A DNA stretch of 64,000 nt from contig WNYE01000125.1 in NCBI GenBank assembly GCA_021396245.1, forward strand, positions 1 through 64,000. The letters run 5' to 3'. The stretch's first letter is position 1; each line of letters starts with the position of its first letter. Position numbers and translations under genes: made by a program. Of the stretch, positions 10,633 to 20,615 are shown piece by piece. The DNA comes from Sporothrix humicola. Lineage: Eukaryota; Ascomycota; Sordariomycetes; Ophiostomatales; Ophiostomataceae. A model generated the notes under the pieces. The model did not search any database. It was not told the DNA's origin and was given only the letters and a program-made list of their open reading frames with translations.

Positions 10633-11299
10633 GATGTTGTGAGAAGAGATGCAACTTGGTACTGTGATGTTTGTGAGAATGGTCTTCAGTTTCAGCCTGT
10701 TTTGTAGGAACATTCGTTTGAATTTGATGGTTTGGACTTTCATATTTAAACTGTATTGATGGTGAAGCAACTGTGTGAATAATGATGCCGTTTCATTGGC
10801 CACATCCCCTCTCTCGCTCATAGTTGCCAGATGGCCAGATTCGTGTCATTCGTAAGGCGCGGCAGCGGGGCAATGTGAGAGTTAGCAAACATCTGCGTTG
10901 TATTTTGAATCAGAGTCCATGCTGTGCCTGTACCTGACAACGTCGGAATAATATTGGCCACATCAAGCACTTATACGATTGCTTTGTTTTTATTTATTAT
11001 TGCAATTTGCCTAGAGAAAAATACCGTTAAAAAGTTACCTAATATGATTGACAGATCAACAGGATTGGATGTCTTCATATATCAAAACCCAGCAATTATA
11101 CAATCGAAAAGTCAATAATTCCGAGCCAGAGAACCGCCCAAGCTCTGCCGAGTCTGAAAGCGTGTTGGGAGTGTCAGTATGTACTTCTCTCACTTGTCGA
11201 ACATTACCGGACCGACGCGATCTGTCTGTACAGCATCATGTTAGTGAAAATGAAGACCTGAATTACGTGGATACGAAGAAAATAAGATGGCACACCATA
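10633..11299. other. Intergenic region
   Basis: AT-rich spacer between two minus-strand hypothetical genes. It should hold the promoter of the 189-residue gene. Nothing else was recognised. Confidence 0.5.
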
Positions 11300-13150
11300 C
11301 TAAGCCCAAGAAACTGGGGCCGTAACCCATTCTCCCTCGTCTGGATGGATCACGACAATTGGCGGATTTATCCCCTGGTGGTCATTTGTGTCTGGACCAT
11401 GCACAATTGTGGCGATGCTTGTTGTCGTCGTCGTTGTTGTTGTGGTCGACTGCGGCTTACTCTTGGGGACCGACCGCCCCAACAGCCTGCTGCTCTCGAT
11501 TTTGATGTTGGTTAGGTAGGCATTGCGGGCGTGCAGCCACGCCATCATCGCAGGAATCGTTGCCACGATGCAGTTAGCGGCGTGGGCGCCCGTGAGCTGT
11601 GAGGACCGGATTGGCAGGGCTTCCAGAAGCGTGTTGGACAGCTCGGTCTGCTCTAGGTCGGGGTTGTAGGCAAGACCCACGTGAGTCGCTCCGTTGGAGA
11701 TCATGGACGTGGACCACTCGACCTGATCTTTTCTGGAGTTGACATGGAGCTCTGTCTTCTTGGTCCAAGGCATTTCCTTGGCAATCTTTTTGAGGAGCTT
11801 CTTGGGCACTCGCGGAAGAGTGGCATGGGGTCGGATTGCCACAGGCCACGAAGATAAAGACGAAGCCAAAGACAGAGTCGAAGACGTGTCGCCGTCGGGG
11901 CGCATCACCACGTCAAAGAGCGTGATTGCACCATAGTCTGCGTCGCTGTATGATATGCACGTCATCATGGGCCGCCCGCCAGCAGCGAGGTACTTGGTGG
12001 TGCCAAGCACACGGCGTTCACGCTCCTCCAGCTGTGCGTCATCCATCCTCGATTCAGGGATCTCCTGCGGCAAGAGAATAATTCTGGAGCTGGCTTGGTA
12101 GCAGGCTACCCAGTCTTGCCGCCCCAAGAAGGCTGCCAGCACCCCGAACAGGGCCTTGACTGTGACGGAGCCCACGGGTGTAGGAATGCCCACCGATACG
12201 GTCTTGGCTAAGGCAATCATGCTCTTGCGCCTGTCGTTCACAATGTCGGGTTCTCGGCTCAGGGGATGGTGACGGAAGCCCAGCCATGTCATAAATTCGG
12301 GGTCAGGACCGCTTGGTGGATGGCCGTTGGAGTTCCCGTCTCCAGCTGATGCAGCGGCGGTAAACAACCCAATGGTGCTTGATGTATCTTCCCAGTCCTC
12401 CTCACGATCGAAGGGGTCGGACAGCTCGTACGTAACGCCCCAGTCGTCTTCGGTGTTTTCATAGTTGTTGAGGTCGACGTGGCCATTTCTTCCTCTTCCG
12501 TGCTCCTTCTCAGCCTCTCCATTGGGCTTTCCGTCGGTGTTCGCATCGGGAACAGACTGCAGCCCCCTGATGAATTCTGCTGAGCTCTTTGACAGATACT
12601 TTGGGTCCGTGTCGAGTTTGTAAAAGGTTGTGACCACATGCTTCATTGCTCGTTTGTTGCTTGTGACCGGGCGAATGTACTCTTGCACTTTCCGGGGATA
12701 TTGTTCCGTCTGGAACCGCACCCGTTTCTTCGCCTCGTCTAACCTCTTAAAGTATCTCATGTAGGAAGAATCACTCGTCGGAGGATAGGCCCATTCATCG
12801 TCGTCTTCGATAAAAGTCCGACGTACACGCTCACCCGACCGGTATCGCTGGCCGCCTTGGTATTGTTGATATTGTTGATGCTGATACTGTTGGTCTCGCT
12901 GCAAATACCGGCTTTGGAATGGCTGGAACGGGTTTTGGTCATAAGGCTGGTAGCTGCCAGCGCTGGCGGGCTGGGCTTGGTCAGAGCGGCGCTCTTGGGA
13001 CACGGCTCTTGGACGCATCGTCACGGCCACGGTGCGCTCACCCGAAAGATAACCTGGCTCAGTATAGAAGCCGCGGGTGGTGATTGGTTCGGTGTCTTTT
13101 CGACGGGTGACGCGGACGTCGGGACCATCGTCAAATGCGTAATCATTCAT
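11300..13150 (-). CDS. Hypothetical protein with disordered N terminus, 616 aa
   Basis: Single-exon gene; the second ATG (13150, MNDYAFDD) is preferred because the six extra residues upstream look non-coding. Residues 1 to about 120 are low complexity, rich in Arg, Gln and Tyr, including a QYQHQQYQQYQ stretch. A middle acidic region follows (about 190-260). The C-terminal half looks folded: KALFGVLAAFLGRQDWVACYQ, a G-R-P-M-M-T-C-I-S-Y segment, then PWTKKTELHVNS and NCIVATIPAMMAWLHARNAYL. A run of nine Thr is encoded by a GTT/GTC triplet tract at about 11420-11443. No signal peptide or catalytic motif was recognised, and I do not know the family. Confidence 0.7.
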   Translation of the reverse strand: MNDYAFDDGPDVRVTRRKDTEPITTRGFYTEPGYLSGERTVAVTMRPRAVSQERRSDQAQPASAGSYQPYDQNPFQPFQSRYLQRDQQYQHQQYQQYQGGQRYRSGERVRRTFIEDDDEWAYPPTSDSSYMRYFKRLDEAKKRVRFQTEQYPRKVQEYIRPVTSNKRAMKHVVTTFYKLDTDPKYLSKSSAEFIRGLQSVPDANTDGKPNGEAEKEHGRGRNGHVDLNNYENTEDDWGVTYELSDPFDREEDWEDTSSTIGLFTAAASAGDGNSNGHPPSGPDPEFMTWLGFRHHPLSREPDIVNDRRKSMIALAKTVSVGIPTPVGSVTVKALFGVLAAFLGRQDWVACYQASSRIILLPQEIPESRMDDAQLEERERRVLGTTKYLAAGGRPMMTCISYSDADYGAITLFDVVMRPDGDTSSTLSLASSLSSWPVAIRPHATLPRVPKKLLKKIAKEMPWTKKTELHVNSRKDQVEWSTSMISNGATHVGLAYNPDLEQTELSNTLLEALPIRSSQLTGAHAANCIVATIPAMMAWLHARNAYLTNIKIESSRLLGRSVPKSKPQSTTTTTTTTTSIATIVHGPDTNDHQGINPPIVVIHPDEGEWVTAPVSWA

Positions 13151-14496
13151 GGTTATGGAAGGGAGCAAATGTTACTATGAGAAATTCTGGATCGTTCGTG
13201 ATAACAACGACTAGGCTCTCTGTCATCTTGCAGCCCAATTCAAAAAATATGGCACGGGGATCCTTAAGTACCTCATCATCAGGGACGACATTCTACTCAG
13301 GGTCCTGCCTACAAGCCTACCGATTACAAGCGGGGTTTGTACTTATAGCCGCCCGCTGGTAATATGGCTGCGACCAGGAATAGATACGACACCGTTGAAA
13401 CCAACAGAATCACATCTGCACCTGCAAGGTGCGGCGCCTGGCCGCTGTCGTTCCATTTCGCCGTCTTCCCCTCTAAGTACACTCATATAACATGTGGCGC
13501 AGGATGTCTAGGCATACCATGCTCATAATTTAGCCTGGTCGGACCAGACCGACTGTTAGGGCGTTATCTATGGCACTGAAATCCCCCAACCAAGTGAGAT
13601 TCCTGTACCGAGGAGAGTGCGGATGTACATAACTATTGTCGTTACACTCCTTGACCCGTACTCAGTGTACTGGGGTAGAGGGGCAAAATCATATCGCGCC
13701 ATATGGCGAGCAGAGATCGAGCCTTTAACCCACGAAAACAAGGAGCGCCAGACATGGAGTGGAGCTGGAGGAAAGAGCATCACGACAAATGGGAGATCAA
13801 GTGTGCATGGAGTTGCATTTTTGGGTCACTCGTCACATATCTGGGACACATGCAGTTGCATTGGGGGCTGTTACACAAAGGTGGCTGAGAGCTGAAAGAT
13901 TCCCGTCGTACGTCGTAAAGTGTCCAGTAATTTAAGTGCTTTCTCAAAGCTGTCGCTTAAAAGCAGATCAGTCATTTCAAACTACATAGCTAGGTCTATC
14001 ACGCAGATACATCCACGGAGTAGAAATATCGGAAGGCTGATTATTTTTCACATCACGGGAGCGCAGTATGATCAGCTCCAACCGCCCGGAGCCCAGTTTT
14101 GGTGTAAGTCAATTGGGCAAGAAAAGCGGATTCAAGCTGGTTCTTGCAACGAATGAACAGCAGCGCAAAACAGAAAGACGCTTTAAATACAAGGCGAGAG
14201 CTTGACATGGAATTTGCTGGGAATTTTTACCAGCCATCGTCTCTTTATTAATGAGAAGCCAAAAGCTTGTATGTTCGTCATTGCACACGTGACCCTTCGA
14301 AGGTCAATGGAGGAAGGAGCGAACCATCACCACAGAAGGCACGGCCCGTCACGCCATTCAAGCTTCACGCAATGGCACATTTTGGAAGGAGCAGGCACCT
14401 ATGATCATGTGAAACCTGGCAACATTCGTATTGATTTAATATCTCTCAGCCATAGATTACCGACTAACTATAATATCCCACATCCAAACGGCACGA
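13151..14496. other. Intergenic region (1.3 kb)
   Basis: Moderately AT-rich spacer between the 616-residue hypothetical gene and the MFS permease. Short open frames here lack domains or codon bias. Nothing was recognised. Confidence 0.5.
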
Positions 14497-16032
14497 TCAG
14501 TACATCTCATACCGCCAGTTGAGCTGGATCATTTCCTCTGTCACACCGCGCTTCATGGCCTTTGCAATCAGCTCTGGGTCGCCCGAGTCCATAAACCGGT
14601 TATCGCGGAGGACAAGCCAGCGGTAAAAGGTAATGGTAGCAATGAAGAGAAGGGCACAGCCGGTCAGGGTACCAAAGGCGGCGTAAAAGTGTGGGCCCTG
14701 ATAGTAGAGGTAGGAGGCCCAGATGTTGGAGGTGCCACCGATGGCGTTGACGAGAGCCGAAGCGACGGCACGCTTGGAGACCGGGCGTGCTAGATGAAGG
14801 TTGATGGTCTTGTACAACAAAAGCTGAGGGCCGACGGAGGCAAAGGGCAGGATCATGATCGAAAAGTACCGAGCGCCGACGTTGGTAGTGGTGAGGGGAA
14901 TAATGTACATGACAATGGCGATGGAGATCAGGGTGACAATAGGGATGTACACAATATTCTTGCGGTCCGAGTACCACATCAGACAGTAGTAGACAATGCC
15001 GGCGAGGATGTACGGCGGGGCCGTGAGAAGCAGGCTGATGGTGCTGTTGTACCCGAGTGAGTTGACAAGGGTCGGGAAGTAGTTGGCGATGGAGCCCTGG
15101 GCCTGGGACAAGAGATTGCACAAGATCATCAGGAGCAGCTTTGGGTCCGACAGGGCCTGCTTGAAGCCACTCCACGCCGACTCATTTTCGGTGCCCTCGG
15201 CCGCACCAGCTTCCGACTCGATACGCCAAACGGCCAGCTCACGCTGGGCCTGGGTGAGCATGCGGCTGTTGTGGGGGAACTCGGGCATGAAAAAGGCACA
15301 GATGACGCCGATGAAGACAGTGGCGGTGCCCTCGATGATGAACAGCCATCGCCAGCCGGCAATGCCCCGTTGGCCATCGAGCTGGAGCACGGCTGCGGCA
15401 AACAGACCGCCAAAGGCGTTTCCAACCTGCTGGGCAATGTACAGAGCAGCAAACCGCTTGCCCAGTTCGCGCTTCGTGTACCAGGCCGAAAGGTAATAGA
15501 CAGCGCCGGGGAAGAAGACAGCCTCGACAACGCCCAGAATGACACGGACGCCAACCAGCTGGGAGTATGTGTTGACAGCGGCAGTAGCTGCCGAAATGGA
15601 GCCCCAGATCGCGACAGCGGCACAAATGTACATGCCAGGGCGAGAAATCTTGGTGATCAGCAGGTTGCTGGGAATCTGGAAGGGTAGGTATCCAACAAAG
15701 AGAATAGAGACAGCCGTGGCAAACTGGGTGGTCGACATGTTGAGGTCTTCAGTAATGCCCTGCAGTTTGGCTGCAGCCAGATTCTGGCGATCAATGTAGT
15801 TGAGAATGTACAGAATACCGACAATGGGAAGGATTGTGTAGTCGAGTTTGCGGACGAGCTTCTTGTTGAGTGCCTGCCGCTCCTCTTCCGTCAAGCCGAT
15901 AAGGCTCTGAGGCATACGGTCAAAGGCCGTGTGAACTTGGCCCTCAGCAGAAGAGACGGCGTCGTCGAGCTTCTGCTTGACGTCCTCCTTGGAGGGCGGC
16001 AGAGCCTCGTCGTGGGTCGTATTGGTGGACAT
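14497..16032 (-). CDS. MFS permease of the anion:cation symporter (Dal5-like) family
   Basis: A 511-residue single-exon gene starting at 16032 (MSTNTTHDEALPP). An upstream in-frame ATG at 16155 would add a hydrophobic, unlikely leader. The family block LDYTILPIVGILYILNYIDRQN after a hydrophilic N terminus is typical of allantoate, nicotinate and other carboxylate permeases. A second marker is FFPGAVYYLSAWYTKRELGKR. Twelve membrane helices are expected in the plasma membrane, importing an organic anion by proton symport. It diverges from the HpcH/HpaI aldolase gene across 945 nt, and that shared promoter holds one copy of the GGGAGGAG motif. The permease therefore probably imports the substrate of the neighbouring enzymes; the substrate is unknown. 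Confidence 0.9.
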   Translation of the reverse strand: MSTNTTHDEALPPSKEDVKQKLDDAVSSAEGQVHTAFDRMPQSLIGLTEEERQALNKKLVRKLDYTILPIVGILYILNYIDRQNLAAAKLQGITEDLNMSTTQFATAVSILFVGYLPFQIPSNLLITKISRPGMYICAAVAIWGSISAATAAVNTYSQLVGVRVILGVVEAVFFPGAVYYLSAWYTKRELGKRFAALYIAQQVGNAFGGLFAAAVLQLDGQRGIAGWRWLFIIEGTATVFIGVICAFFMPEFPHNSRMLTQAQRELAVWRIESEAGAAEGTENESAWSGFKQALSDPKLLLMILCNLLSQAQGSIANYFPTLVNSLGYNSTISLLLTAPPYILAGIVYYCLMWYSDRKNIVYIPIVTLISIAIVMYIIPLTTTNVGARYFSIMILPFASVGPQLLLYKTINLHLARPVSKRAVASALVNAIGGTSNIWASYLYYQGPHFYAAFGTLTGCALLFIATITFYRWLVLRDNRFMDSGDPELIAKAMKRGVTEEMIQLNWRYEMY

Positions 16033-16977
16033 CGTTGCTGTTGTCCTGACTGGCCGGAAACGATAATGGGTGGCGTGAATGAGTAAACAAAATGAAATAA
16101 ATAAACAAGTGACTGATGTGAGTAAGTCAAGTTCCGGACAGTTTAGAAATGCCAATGGCTGAAGTTGATCTCCAGAGTTTGAATTCTGACTGTCTTGGCT
16201 GTCGATTCCTCACTCACATGGCTCGGACGAGGGACGTGATATAAATGCAGAATCAACAACAGGAATAAGCAACAAGAGTGCGATACAATCAAGACAATGC
16301 ACACCATGTGCGAATGCCGATTGCCGTCACGCCTTCCGTCCAAGTCAAGTTGTGCCTCGCGTGTCTGTGTCTGTGTATCGCAGTGCAAATCCACGAGGCG
16401 CAAAAGATATGACTTTCATCTTTACCCCACACTGTAATCATGCCGACCCAGTACGGAGAAGGTGGACTACCGGGTGGAGAATGCGTGTTAGTGCCCTTAT
16501 CGTGGAGATACGGATTCACGGTGTCGTTGATTGGGCGATGTCACCTGTCCCTTTAGCCCCTTTAGCGCACTCTACCCTGTTCTATCTTCAACTGACCGTT
16601 GTAGACCCACATCCACGACGGAGCTCCTCCCAGAGGAGACAGCCAAAGACAACCGAAGAACCAAATGCGGACAGTCTAAACGATGCGTGTGCAGTGTGTG
16701 GTACCTGCATCCTGAGATGCAATTGTGGTGTTCATGGTTGGCCCAAATTTGCGTCATCCACCAGAGAGAAAATCGCGAGAAAATTAAATGGGAAAATACA
16801 CACATAAAATCATCGTGAGGTCCGGGTGTGGTACCAAAAGGAATCCGGCCCCAATCACCATCGCCCTCATTTGTTATCTTTCCTCGGCATCCCCTCACAA
16901 AGATACGCATATCTTGGACAATTTCATCTCAACCTCTTTTGTCACATAATTTTTCTTCATACACCCCTACAGCCAAA
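16033..16977. promoter_or_regulatory. Divergent promoter, MFS permease / aldolase
   Basis: A 945-nt spacer serving two divergent genes. It contains one GGGAGGAG-type site at 16620-16632. Short open frames within it look non-coding. Confidence 0.5.
16620..16632 (-). promoter_or_regulatory. Candidate C2H2 regulator site (GGGAGGAG type)
   Basis: On the minus strand this reads TGGGAGGAGCTCC. It shares the TGGGAGGAGCTC core with the site at 18895 and overlaps the palindrome type at 18980. It sits between the permease and aldolase genes. The match to the regulator at 21398 is inferred from zinc-finger contact residues. Confidence 0.45.
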
Positions 16978-17784
16978 ATGGCCACTCTTCAAACCACTGC
17001 CCAAACGACGAGCATCGTCAACCCCCGCCTGCGGCTGCTGAATAAACTCCGCGCAGGCGAGTACCCCCTTCTGACGTTCGTGGCTCTGCCGTCCGTCCGC
17101 CATGCCCAGATTGTGGCGCTGACGGGCGTCGACGGCATCATCATTGACTGCGAACATGGCCACATTGGCGACGACGCCATGCACAATGCCGTGGCTGCCA
17201 TTGCGGCCCTGGGTGTCTCGCCCATCATTCGTATCCGGGGCACGTCCCACGATATTATCAAGCGGGCCCTCGATACTGGTGCACACGGAATCATGGTGCC
17301 CCAGGTGAACAATGCCGACGAGGCCCGCCAGGTGGTCCAGTCCAGCAAGTTCCCGCCATACGGCGTTCGAGGCCAAGGGTCGGCTTTCCCGGCTATTGCC
17401 CACGGTCTGACCACGCCAGAGTACATGCTGTCGGCTAATGAGACCATCATTACCATGATCCAAATCGAGACAAAGGCCGGTGTGGAGAATGTGGAGGAGA
17501 TTGCCGCCGTTCCTGGGGTAGACATGGTCTTCCTTGGCCCCAACGACCTGGCCCAGTCTCTGTTGGGCTACGTCCCCGCCAAGGGCGACGAGGCTGTCTT
17601 TACCGATGCTGTGGACAAGATCATTGCTGTGGGTCGCAAGGCAGGCAAGTGGGTGGGCCGCATGGTCAACAATGGCACTGTGGCCAAGCAGGAGCGGCCA
17701 CGATACGACATGGTGGCCATCACCGGCGACACCAAGGCTATCCAGAACTGGTACATGGCCGAGTTTGAGATTGCTCGGTCGTAG
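16978..17784 (+). CDS. HpcH/HpaI class II aldolase/citrate lyase family protein
   Basis: Single exon, 268 residues, start at 16978 (MATLQTTAQ), matching the family's roughly 250-270 residues. It should be a cytosolic divalent-metal aldolase that splits a 4-hydroxy-2-oxo acid into pyruvate (or a related oxo acid) and an aldehyde. Catalytic landmarks are visible: I-I-D-C-E-H-G-H (base His60), I-I-R-I-R-G (Arg85/87), metal ligands Glu164 in M-I-Q-I-E-T and Asp190 in FLGPNDLA. All key residues are present, so it should be active. It diverges from the permease gene and is followed by RidA and dioxygenase genes. It probably performs the carbon-carbon cleavage step of that cluster. Confidence 0.92.
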   Translation: MATLQTTAQTTSIVNPRLRLLNKLRAGEYPLLTFVALPSVRHAQIVALTGVDGIIIDCEHGHIGDDAMHNAVAAIAALGVSPIIRIRGTSHDIIKRALDTGAHGIMVPQVNNADEARQVVQSSKFPPYGVRGQGSAFPAIAHGLTTPEYMLSANETIITMIQIETKAGVENVEEIAAVPGVDMVFLGPNDLAQSLLGYVPAKGDEAVFTDAVDKIIAVGRKAGKWVGRMVNNGTVAKQERPRYDMVAITGDTKAIQNWYMAEFEIARS

Positions 17785-18174
17785 GGTGTTACTAGCAGGG
17801 TATGGAGTACGTCATAGATACACAGCATAATAGACAAAAGGATTTGACCATATTTCCAAGAGAAATAAGAATTACGCAGACCCAAAATTAAGAGCCCATC
17901 ACATGTCCTCACTACCAGATGTTTTTTGAGTAGAGAGCCACATCTGCAGCTCATAATATCCGGAAAGTAATTATTGTACTTTAACATATCTATCCGCTAT
18001 GTGCTACAGTCACAGTTGAGTGTATGGCCGTATAAAAGAGGTATGAAATAATAGATCAACGAACTCGAGACCCATACCAAGTCTAATTACGAACAACCTT
18101 TACAAAACACACAACTCCGGATGTAGATGTACAGTAAAATATTGTATATATTGGCTATGACTCCTCTTCCTATT
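17785..18174. other. Convergent intergenic region
   Basis: A 390-nt AT-rich spacer between the stops of the aldolase and RidA genes. It should hold both 3' ends. Nothing else was seen. Confidence 0.5.
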
Positions 18175-18578
18175 TTACGCCTGGGCAATGCACTCAATCT
18201 CAATGACAGTTCCCTTGCCAGGTGCCAGAGCCTGCAGACACGACCGCGGAGGCATAGGCTGGGGCAAAAAGTCAATGTACGCCTCGTTCATAGCGGCAAA
18301 GTCCTCCATGTTGGCCAGGTAGACGTTGATCTTGACAACCTTTTCCAGTGACGAGCCGGAGAGCTCGAGCACCTCCTTGAGATTTTGCAGTGCCATGCGC
18401 TGAAAGTTTAGTAGGGGAAGTAAAACAGAATAAAGTACCGACTTTGACTTACTGTAGCCTGCTTGATCTCGCCAGTCGCAGTCTGTCCAGCGCAGAACAC
18501 AAGGCCCGGGATGCGGCTTGCCGGGCTGTTGTGCGGCTTGGGCGGGAACTTTTCGCTAGAGATAAGCTCGCGAGACAT
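18175..18578 (-). CDS. RidA/YjgF/UK114 family reactive-intermediate deaminase
   Basis: Two exons on the minus strand, 18453-18578 and 18175-18399, with a 53-nt intron (GTAAGT donor, TTTCAG acceptor, phase 0), give 116 residues, normal for RidA. The protein starts MSRELISSEK, and G-L-V-F-C-A-G-Q-T (about 25-33) and K-I-N-V-Y-L are typical of the trimeric fold. The conserved catalytic Arg fits the P-P-R-S segment, and the C terminus I-E-I-E-C-I-A is classic. RidA hydrolyses enamine/imine intermediates to 2-oxo acids and ammonia. In this cluster it may act on a nitrogen-bearing pathway intermediate. It shares a divergent promoter with the dioxygenase gene. Confidence 0.93.
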
Positions 18579-18894
18579 GGCGATGGTGAGAAGGATTAGG
18601 TGGGTAGAGAATAAAGTATATGGTGAGAATGACAGTGACTAGGGTGGCCAAGTTCCGGTGTGTTTTTGGGGGTGCGTTGAGATTGGGTAGTAAGGTATGA
18701 GGTGTGTGAACAAAAGAGGAAACCGAAAAAATTGAACTGAAATTTATGTGTTGGAACAGGAGAGCAGAAGTCCAGCACTAGATTTCAGTATTGCATAAAG
18801 GCAGGATAACAGTGAGGGAGGATGGGAGGACGTTGAAACGTTCAATTGATCTCTTTCCCTTTTGGGCATGTTGTAGTTGTCAGTGTGGGTCCAA

Positions 18895-18907
18895 TTGGGA
18901 GGAGCTC
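18895..18907 (+). promoter_or_regulatory. Candidate C2H2 regulator site
   Basis: TTGGGAGGAGCTC. It contains GAGGAG, the hexamer expected from the two fingers of the regulator at 21398. Confidence 0.5.
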
Positions 18908-18979
18908 TTTCCGTGTTCTGTTGACAGGGGGGCTCTTTCCTCCGTTGCAGATACCGAGGACCCACTATGGCACACCTTA

Positions 18980-18995
18980 GGGAGGAGCTCCTCCC
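18980..18995. promoter_or_regulatory. Palindromic candidate C2H2 regulator site
   Basis: GGGAGGAGCTCCTCCC is a perfect 16-nt palindrome, so it offers the GGGAGGAG core on both strands. It could bind a dimer or two molecules. Confidence 0.5.
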
Positions 18996-19028
18996 AAGAG
19001 TGCAGGCGGCGCTCCTGCCACAGTTGTA

Positions 19029-19041
19029 TTGGGAGGAGGAG
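19029..19041 (+). promoter_or_regulatory. Candidate C2H2 regulator site
   Basis: TTGGGAGGAGGAG, the third site in this promoter. It shares the first ten bases with the copy at 18895. Confidence 0.45.
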
Positions 19042-19412
19042 TGTCTAGCCCCAAGAGTGGATACAGGTGCATCAATAATTCGATGTACAACGGCAGGTGC
19101 CGAGAACTTGCACAAGCAACCTGGGGAAGCAGTATGTCGTTCTTTGCAAATCATGCCATCTATCACGAGCTACGAAACGGGGCAAAAGCCTGTCTCTTTT
19201 GTAAATCCTTGCCAGTCAATCTTCTCTAACCGCAAATGATATAATAACATGATAAGACGCACGAAGAAATCAATTTCCATAGCCTTTCCATCACCACCAA
19301 TTGCCGACGTCGTCTCTCTCTGACTTTCACACTGATAACACAACTTTTCCCCTTGCAGCCTTTCTTTTATCCCCTAAACTTCTTATACGCCAAACCGCTG
19401 CATACATCGATC

Positions 19413-20615
19413 ATGGCCCCTGCTGCCCCTTTCAACCCTCCTGCGGCTAACCTCCCTGGCAAGCCCTTCGTGCCGGAGTGGGTCCCTCCACCAGTCACCA
19501 AGGAGACACACAACTTTGCAAAGCTGCAGTCTGTCGACCTGTCACTGCTCGATTCGGAGGACCCAGCTGTCGTCGACAAGCTTGTCCAACAAGTCAAGAA
19601 GGCCATCCGTGACGACGGTTTCCTTTTCCTTGAAAACTATGGCGTTTCGTTGGAGCAACTGCACCGCCAGTTTGGCATTGCACAGTATCTCTACAAGAAC
19701 ATGAGCGAGGAGGACAAGCGACGTCTTCTCTTCAGCCCCGAGACGGGAAAATGGTCCGGTTACAAGCACCCCTACGGCTTCAAGCGCCACCAGGGCCCGC
19801 CCGACGGCATCGAGCAGTTCAACTGGTACAAGCCCGACTGGGAAGATATCAACAGAACCCCGTCTTGCCTCCACCCGTTTATGGATGAGATCGAGGCCTT
19901 TTGCAACTACCTGACGCAGTCGGTCAACCGCCGTCTGCTGACACTCTTCTCCCGCGTGCTGGAGCTGCCGGACGACTGGCTCTGGGACAACATCCAGTCG
20001 CACGGCAGCCCGACCGGCGAGGGCTACTTCCGGCACGCCCTGTTCCGCCCTGTAAAGCGCGAGACCGAGGAGGCATCCAAGGGTTTGCGGATGCACGGCC
20101 ACACGGACTTTGGCCTGACCACCCTCCTCTTTTCGGTGCCCATTTCTTGCCTTCAGATTTGGGGCGACGACGAGCAGTGGTACTATGTGCCCTACAAGCC
20201 GGGCGCCCTTGTCATCAACATTGGCGACACGCTCGAGATTGTATCTGGTGGGCATTTCCGGGCAACGCGCCACCGTGTGTATAAGCCGCCTGTCGACCAG
20301 ATCAACGAGGAGCGTCTGTCACTGGTCCTGTTCAACAGCTCGGTCGGCGACCTGCGCATGCAGCCGGCCCTCGAGTCACCGCTCATCAAGCGGGAGGGTT
20401 GTGTCGAGGACCAGGGCATCTACCGCGAGTTCAAGAAGCGCACGGCCGAGGGCGACCCGCCAACCAACCGGGAATGGCGTGAGATCCAGATTGCCACCTG
20501 CACCGACCCGACGGACACCGAGCACAACAAAATCGGCGTGCATCAGACCGTGATCAACGGCAAACTGATGCACCAGCGCGAGTACATGGGCATGAAGGTC
20601 ATCCTTCCTGTTTAG
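19413..20615 (+). CDS. 2-oxoglutarate/Fe(II)-dependent dioxygenase (isopenicillin N synthase-like superfamily)
   Basis: Single exon, 400 residues from the ATG at 19413 (MAPAAPFNPP). The frame is open upstream, but this is the first start with protein-like sequence. A DIOX_N-type region (about 40-160) precedes the 2OG-Fe(II) core: HGHTDFG supplies His230 and Asp232, R-A-T-R-H-R-V supplies His287, and R-L-S (Arg301, Ser303) matches the 2-oxoglutarate carboxylate anchor. All cofactor ligands are present. No signal peptide. It probably hydroxylates or oxidatively cleaves the imported substrate upstream of the aldolase step. The family ranges from plant-hormone to amino-acid oxygenases, so the substrate cannot be named. 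Confidence 0.9.
   Translation: MAPAAPFNPPAANLPGKPFVPEWVPPPVTKETHNFAKLQSVDLSLLDSEDPAVVDKLVQQVKKAIRDDGFLFLENYGVSLEQLHRQFGIAQYLYKNMSEEDKRRLLFSPETGKWSGYKHPYGFKRHQGPPDGIEQFNWYKPDWEDINRTPSCLHPFMDEIEAFCNYLTQSVNRRLLTLFSRVLELPDDWLWDNIQSHGSPTGEGYFRHALFRPVKRETEEASKGLRMHGHTDFGLTTLLFSVPISCLQIWGDDEQWYYVPYKPGALVINIGDTLEIVSGGHFRATRHRVYKPPVDQINEERLSLVLFNSSVGDLRMQPALESPLIKREGCVEDQGIYREFKKRTAEGDPPTNREWREIQIATCTDPTDTEHNKIGVHQTVINGKLMHQREYMGMKVILPV

Larger units (their letters stand above)
18579..19412. promoter_or_regulatory. Divergent promoter, RidA / dioxygenase, with repeated GGGAGGAG sites
   Basis: An 834-nt spacer with three GGGAGGAG-type sites within 150 nt (18895, 18980 and 19029), one of them a perfect 16-nt palindrome. 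Clustering of near-identical sites in one promoter suggests direct control by a dedicated factor. Confidence 0.55.

Noticed and set aside
10633..10821. 63-residue N-terminal extension of the 189-residue hypothetical protein
   Set aside because: The extension is lysine-rich and AT-rich with no conserved character; the internal ATG at 10632 gives a better protein.
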